This document shows, in pieces, positions 5,697-6,822 of a stretch of 6,822 bases of DNA. The notes beneath the pieces were generated by a model. It was not told where the DNA came from and ran no database searches. It saw only the letters and a program-made list of their open reading frames with translations. The translations under genes were made by a program, and so were the position numbers. Every line of letters starts with the position of its first letter. Position 1 is the stretch's first letter. Source of the DNA: Synergistales bacterium Syner_01 (GTDB lineage Bacteria > Synergistota > Synergistia > Synergistales > Aminobacteriaceae). Location of the stretch: positions 1 through 6,822 of the forward strand of contig LVBO01000003.1 in NCBI GenBank assembly GCA_001604435.1, in the 5' to 3' direction.

Positions 5697-6822
5697 GTGG
5701 AAAAAAACGACAAGTATGCACTTGAAATGCGGAATGTTTCAAAGGCATTTCCGGGGGTGCAGGCGCTTCGCGACGTCACGCTGCAAGTGCGCCCGGGGAC
5801 CGTCCACGCGCTCATGGGGGAGAACGGCGCAGGGAAGTCGACGCTCATGAAATGTCTTTTCGGCCTGTATTCGCTCGACGAAGGAGAGGTGCTTCTGGAA
5901 GGGACTCCCGTCTCCATCTCCAGCTCGCGCGAAGCGCTCGACCTCGGCATCTCGATGATTCACCAGGAGCTTCACCCTATTCCCGCCCGCTCGGTTATGG
6001 AAAATATTTGGCTCGGCCGCGCTCCTCTGCGGAAGATAGGAGGGATGCGCTTCATCGACAGGAAAACCATGGAAGCGGCGACCGGGAAGCTGATGAAGGA
6101 GTTGGAGCTGGACATCAATCCGCGCACTCTCGTACGCAACCTCTCCGTGTCGAAGATCCAGTCGATGGAGCTGGCGAAGGCGGTATCGTACAACGCGCGG
6201 ATCATCGTCATGGACGAGCCGACCTCTTCGCTCACCGGGCACGAGGTCAGCCACCTGTTCAAGATTATCCGCAGCTTGAAGGCGCGGGGAATCTCCATAA
6301 TCTACATCTCTCACAAAATGGAGGAGATTCTCGAAATAGCGGACGAGGTCACCATCATGAGAGACGGACGCAAGGTCGGAACCTGGCCCGCGAAGGAGCT
6401 GACGACCGACCTCATCATCTCGCGGATGGTCGGCCGCGAGATAACGAACCGGTTTCCTCCGAGGCGGAACACGCCTGTGGAAGAACCTGTCCTCGAAGTA
6501 CGCGGTCTGACGTCTCCCTTCCCGAAATCGTTCCGGGACGTCTCCTTCACGTTGCGCCGGGGGGAGATCCTCGGCGTGGGCGGGCTCGTCGGCGCACAGC
6601 GGACCGAAGCCATGGAGGCGCTCTTCGGCCTGCGCTCTCTCGCCGGGGGAAAGATTCTCCTTGGCGGCAAGGAGGCGGATCTTTCAACGCCGATCAAGGC
6701 GAAGCGGCGCGGGCTGGCGTTTCTTACCGAGGAACGCCGGGCCACCGGTATCTTCCCGGTCCTCTCTGTGGAGTTCAACCTCCTTGTGGCGCACCTCGGA
6801 AACTATGTAGGCGGCATGCGGC
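5697..6822 (+). CDS. mglA: Galactose/methyl galactoside ABC transporter ATP-binding protein, 5' part (3' end beyond window)
   Basis: This cytoplasmic ATPase subunit powers sugar import with MglB and a membrane subunit (MglC, expected just downstream). About 375 of roughly 500 residues are visible. The first ATPase domain has Walker A GENGAGKST (41-49), Q-loop HQEL (89-92), a signature LSVSKIQSMELAKA (149-162) instead of LSGGQ, as in E. coli MglA, Walker B IIVMDEPTSSLT (169-180) and the switch His206 in YISHK. The second domain begins near LEVRGL and has GGLVGAQRTE (295-304) in place of Walker A, without the lysine. This degenerate form is usual for the MglA/RbsA/AraG family. TEERRATGIF follows at 344-353. 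The GTG start is preferred for its ribosome site; an ATG at 5676 would add 7 residues. The downstream position after mglB and the two hairpins suggests lower expression than mglB. Confidence 0.94.
   Translation, partial: MEKNDKYALEMRNVSKAFPGVQALRDVTLQVRPGTVHALMGENGAGKSTLMKCLFGLYSLDEGEVLLEGTPVSISSSREALDLGISMIHQELHPIPARSVMENIWLGRAPLRKIGGMRFIDRKTMEAATGKLMKELELDINPRTLVRNLSVSKIQSMELAKAVSYNARIIVMDEPTSSLTGHEVSHLFKIIRSLKARGISIIYISHKMEEILEIADEVTIMRDGRKVGTWPAKELTTDLIISRMVGREITNRFPPRRNTPVEEPVLEVRGLTSPFPKSFRDVSFTLRRGEILGVGGLVGAQRTEAMEALFGLRSLAGGKILLGGKEADLSTPIKAKRRGLAFLTEERRATGIFPVLSVEFNLLVAHLGNYVGGMR

Noticed and set aside
1..6822. CRISPR array, tRNA or rRNA gene, insertion sequence, phage or defence system
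   Set aside because: Reading both strands, I saw no regularly spaced repeats, cloverleaf, transposase motif or defence gene. The window is nearly filled by well-known transport and sugar genes.

Overview
The window looks like ordinary chromosomal DNA of a GC-rich, probably diderm bacterium. It holds two unrelated transport and catabolism units meeting tail to tail. The sugar-binding protein has a cleavable signal peptide without a lipobox cysteine, which fits a periplasm. The galactose-1-phosphate uridylyltransferase is of class II, the type best known from Firmicutes, and a TRAP carrier lies next door. This mix would suit Synergistota or a similar anaerobic lineage, but that is inference and I cannot fix the taxon. 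All five visible start codons are GTG or TTG.

Layout. (1) Positions 1-1716, plus strand: the end of a TRAP small permease (DctQ type) overlaps by 8 bases a complete TRAP large permease (DctM type). The substrate-binding subunit is not visible and probably lies upstream. A strong hairpin terminator at 1738-1774 closes this unit and may also serve the convergent gene. (2) Positions 1799-4333, minus strand: galE and galT, 6 bases apart and in the same reading frame, encode two enzymes of the Leloir pathway. (3) Positions 4334-4571: a divergent control region with face-to-face sigma70-like promoters, both with 17-base spacers. AT-rich inverted repeats lie between the two -35 boxes. (4) Positions 4572-6822, plus strand: mglB (galactose/glucose-binding protein) and mglA (double ATPase subunit, cut by the window end). 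Two consecutive hairpins separate them. The membrane subunit mglC would be expected next.

How it works together (inference from family knowledge). MglB captures galactose or glucose in the periplasm and MglA powers import. After phosphorylation by a galactokinase not seen here, GalT and GalE turn galactose-1-phosphate into UDP-galactose and then UDP-glucose, releasing glucose-1-phosphate. The shared control region could let one regulator set both uptake and breakdown. The TRAP unit, probably for organic acids, has no evident link to galactose.

I found no clearly novel system. The points most worth a second look are the bidirectional control region, the tandem hairpins between mglB and mglA, and the in-frame galE/galT junction.
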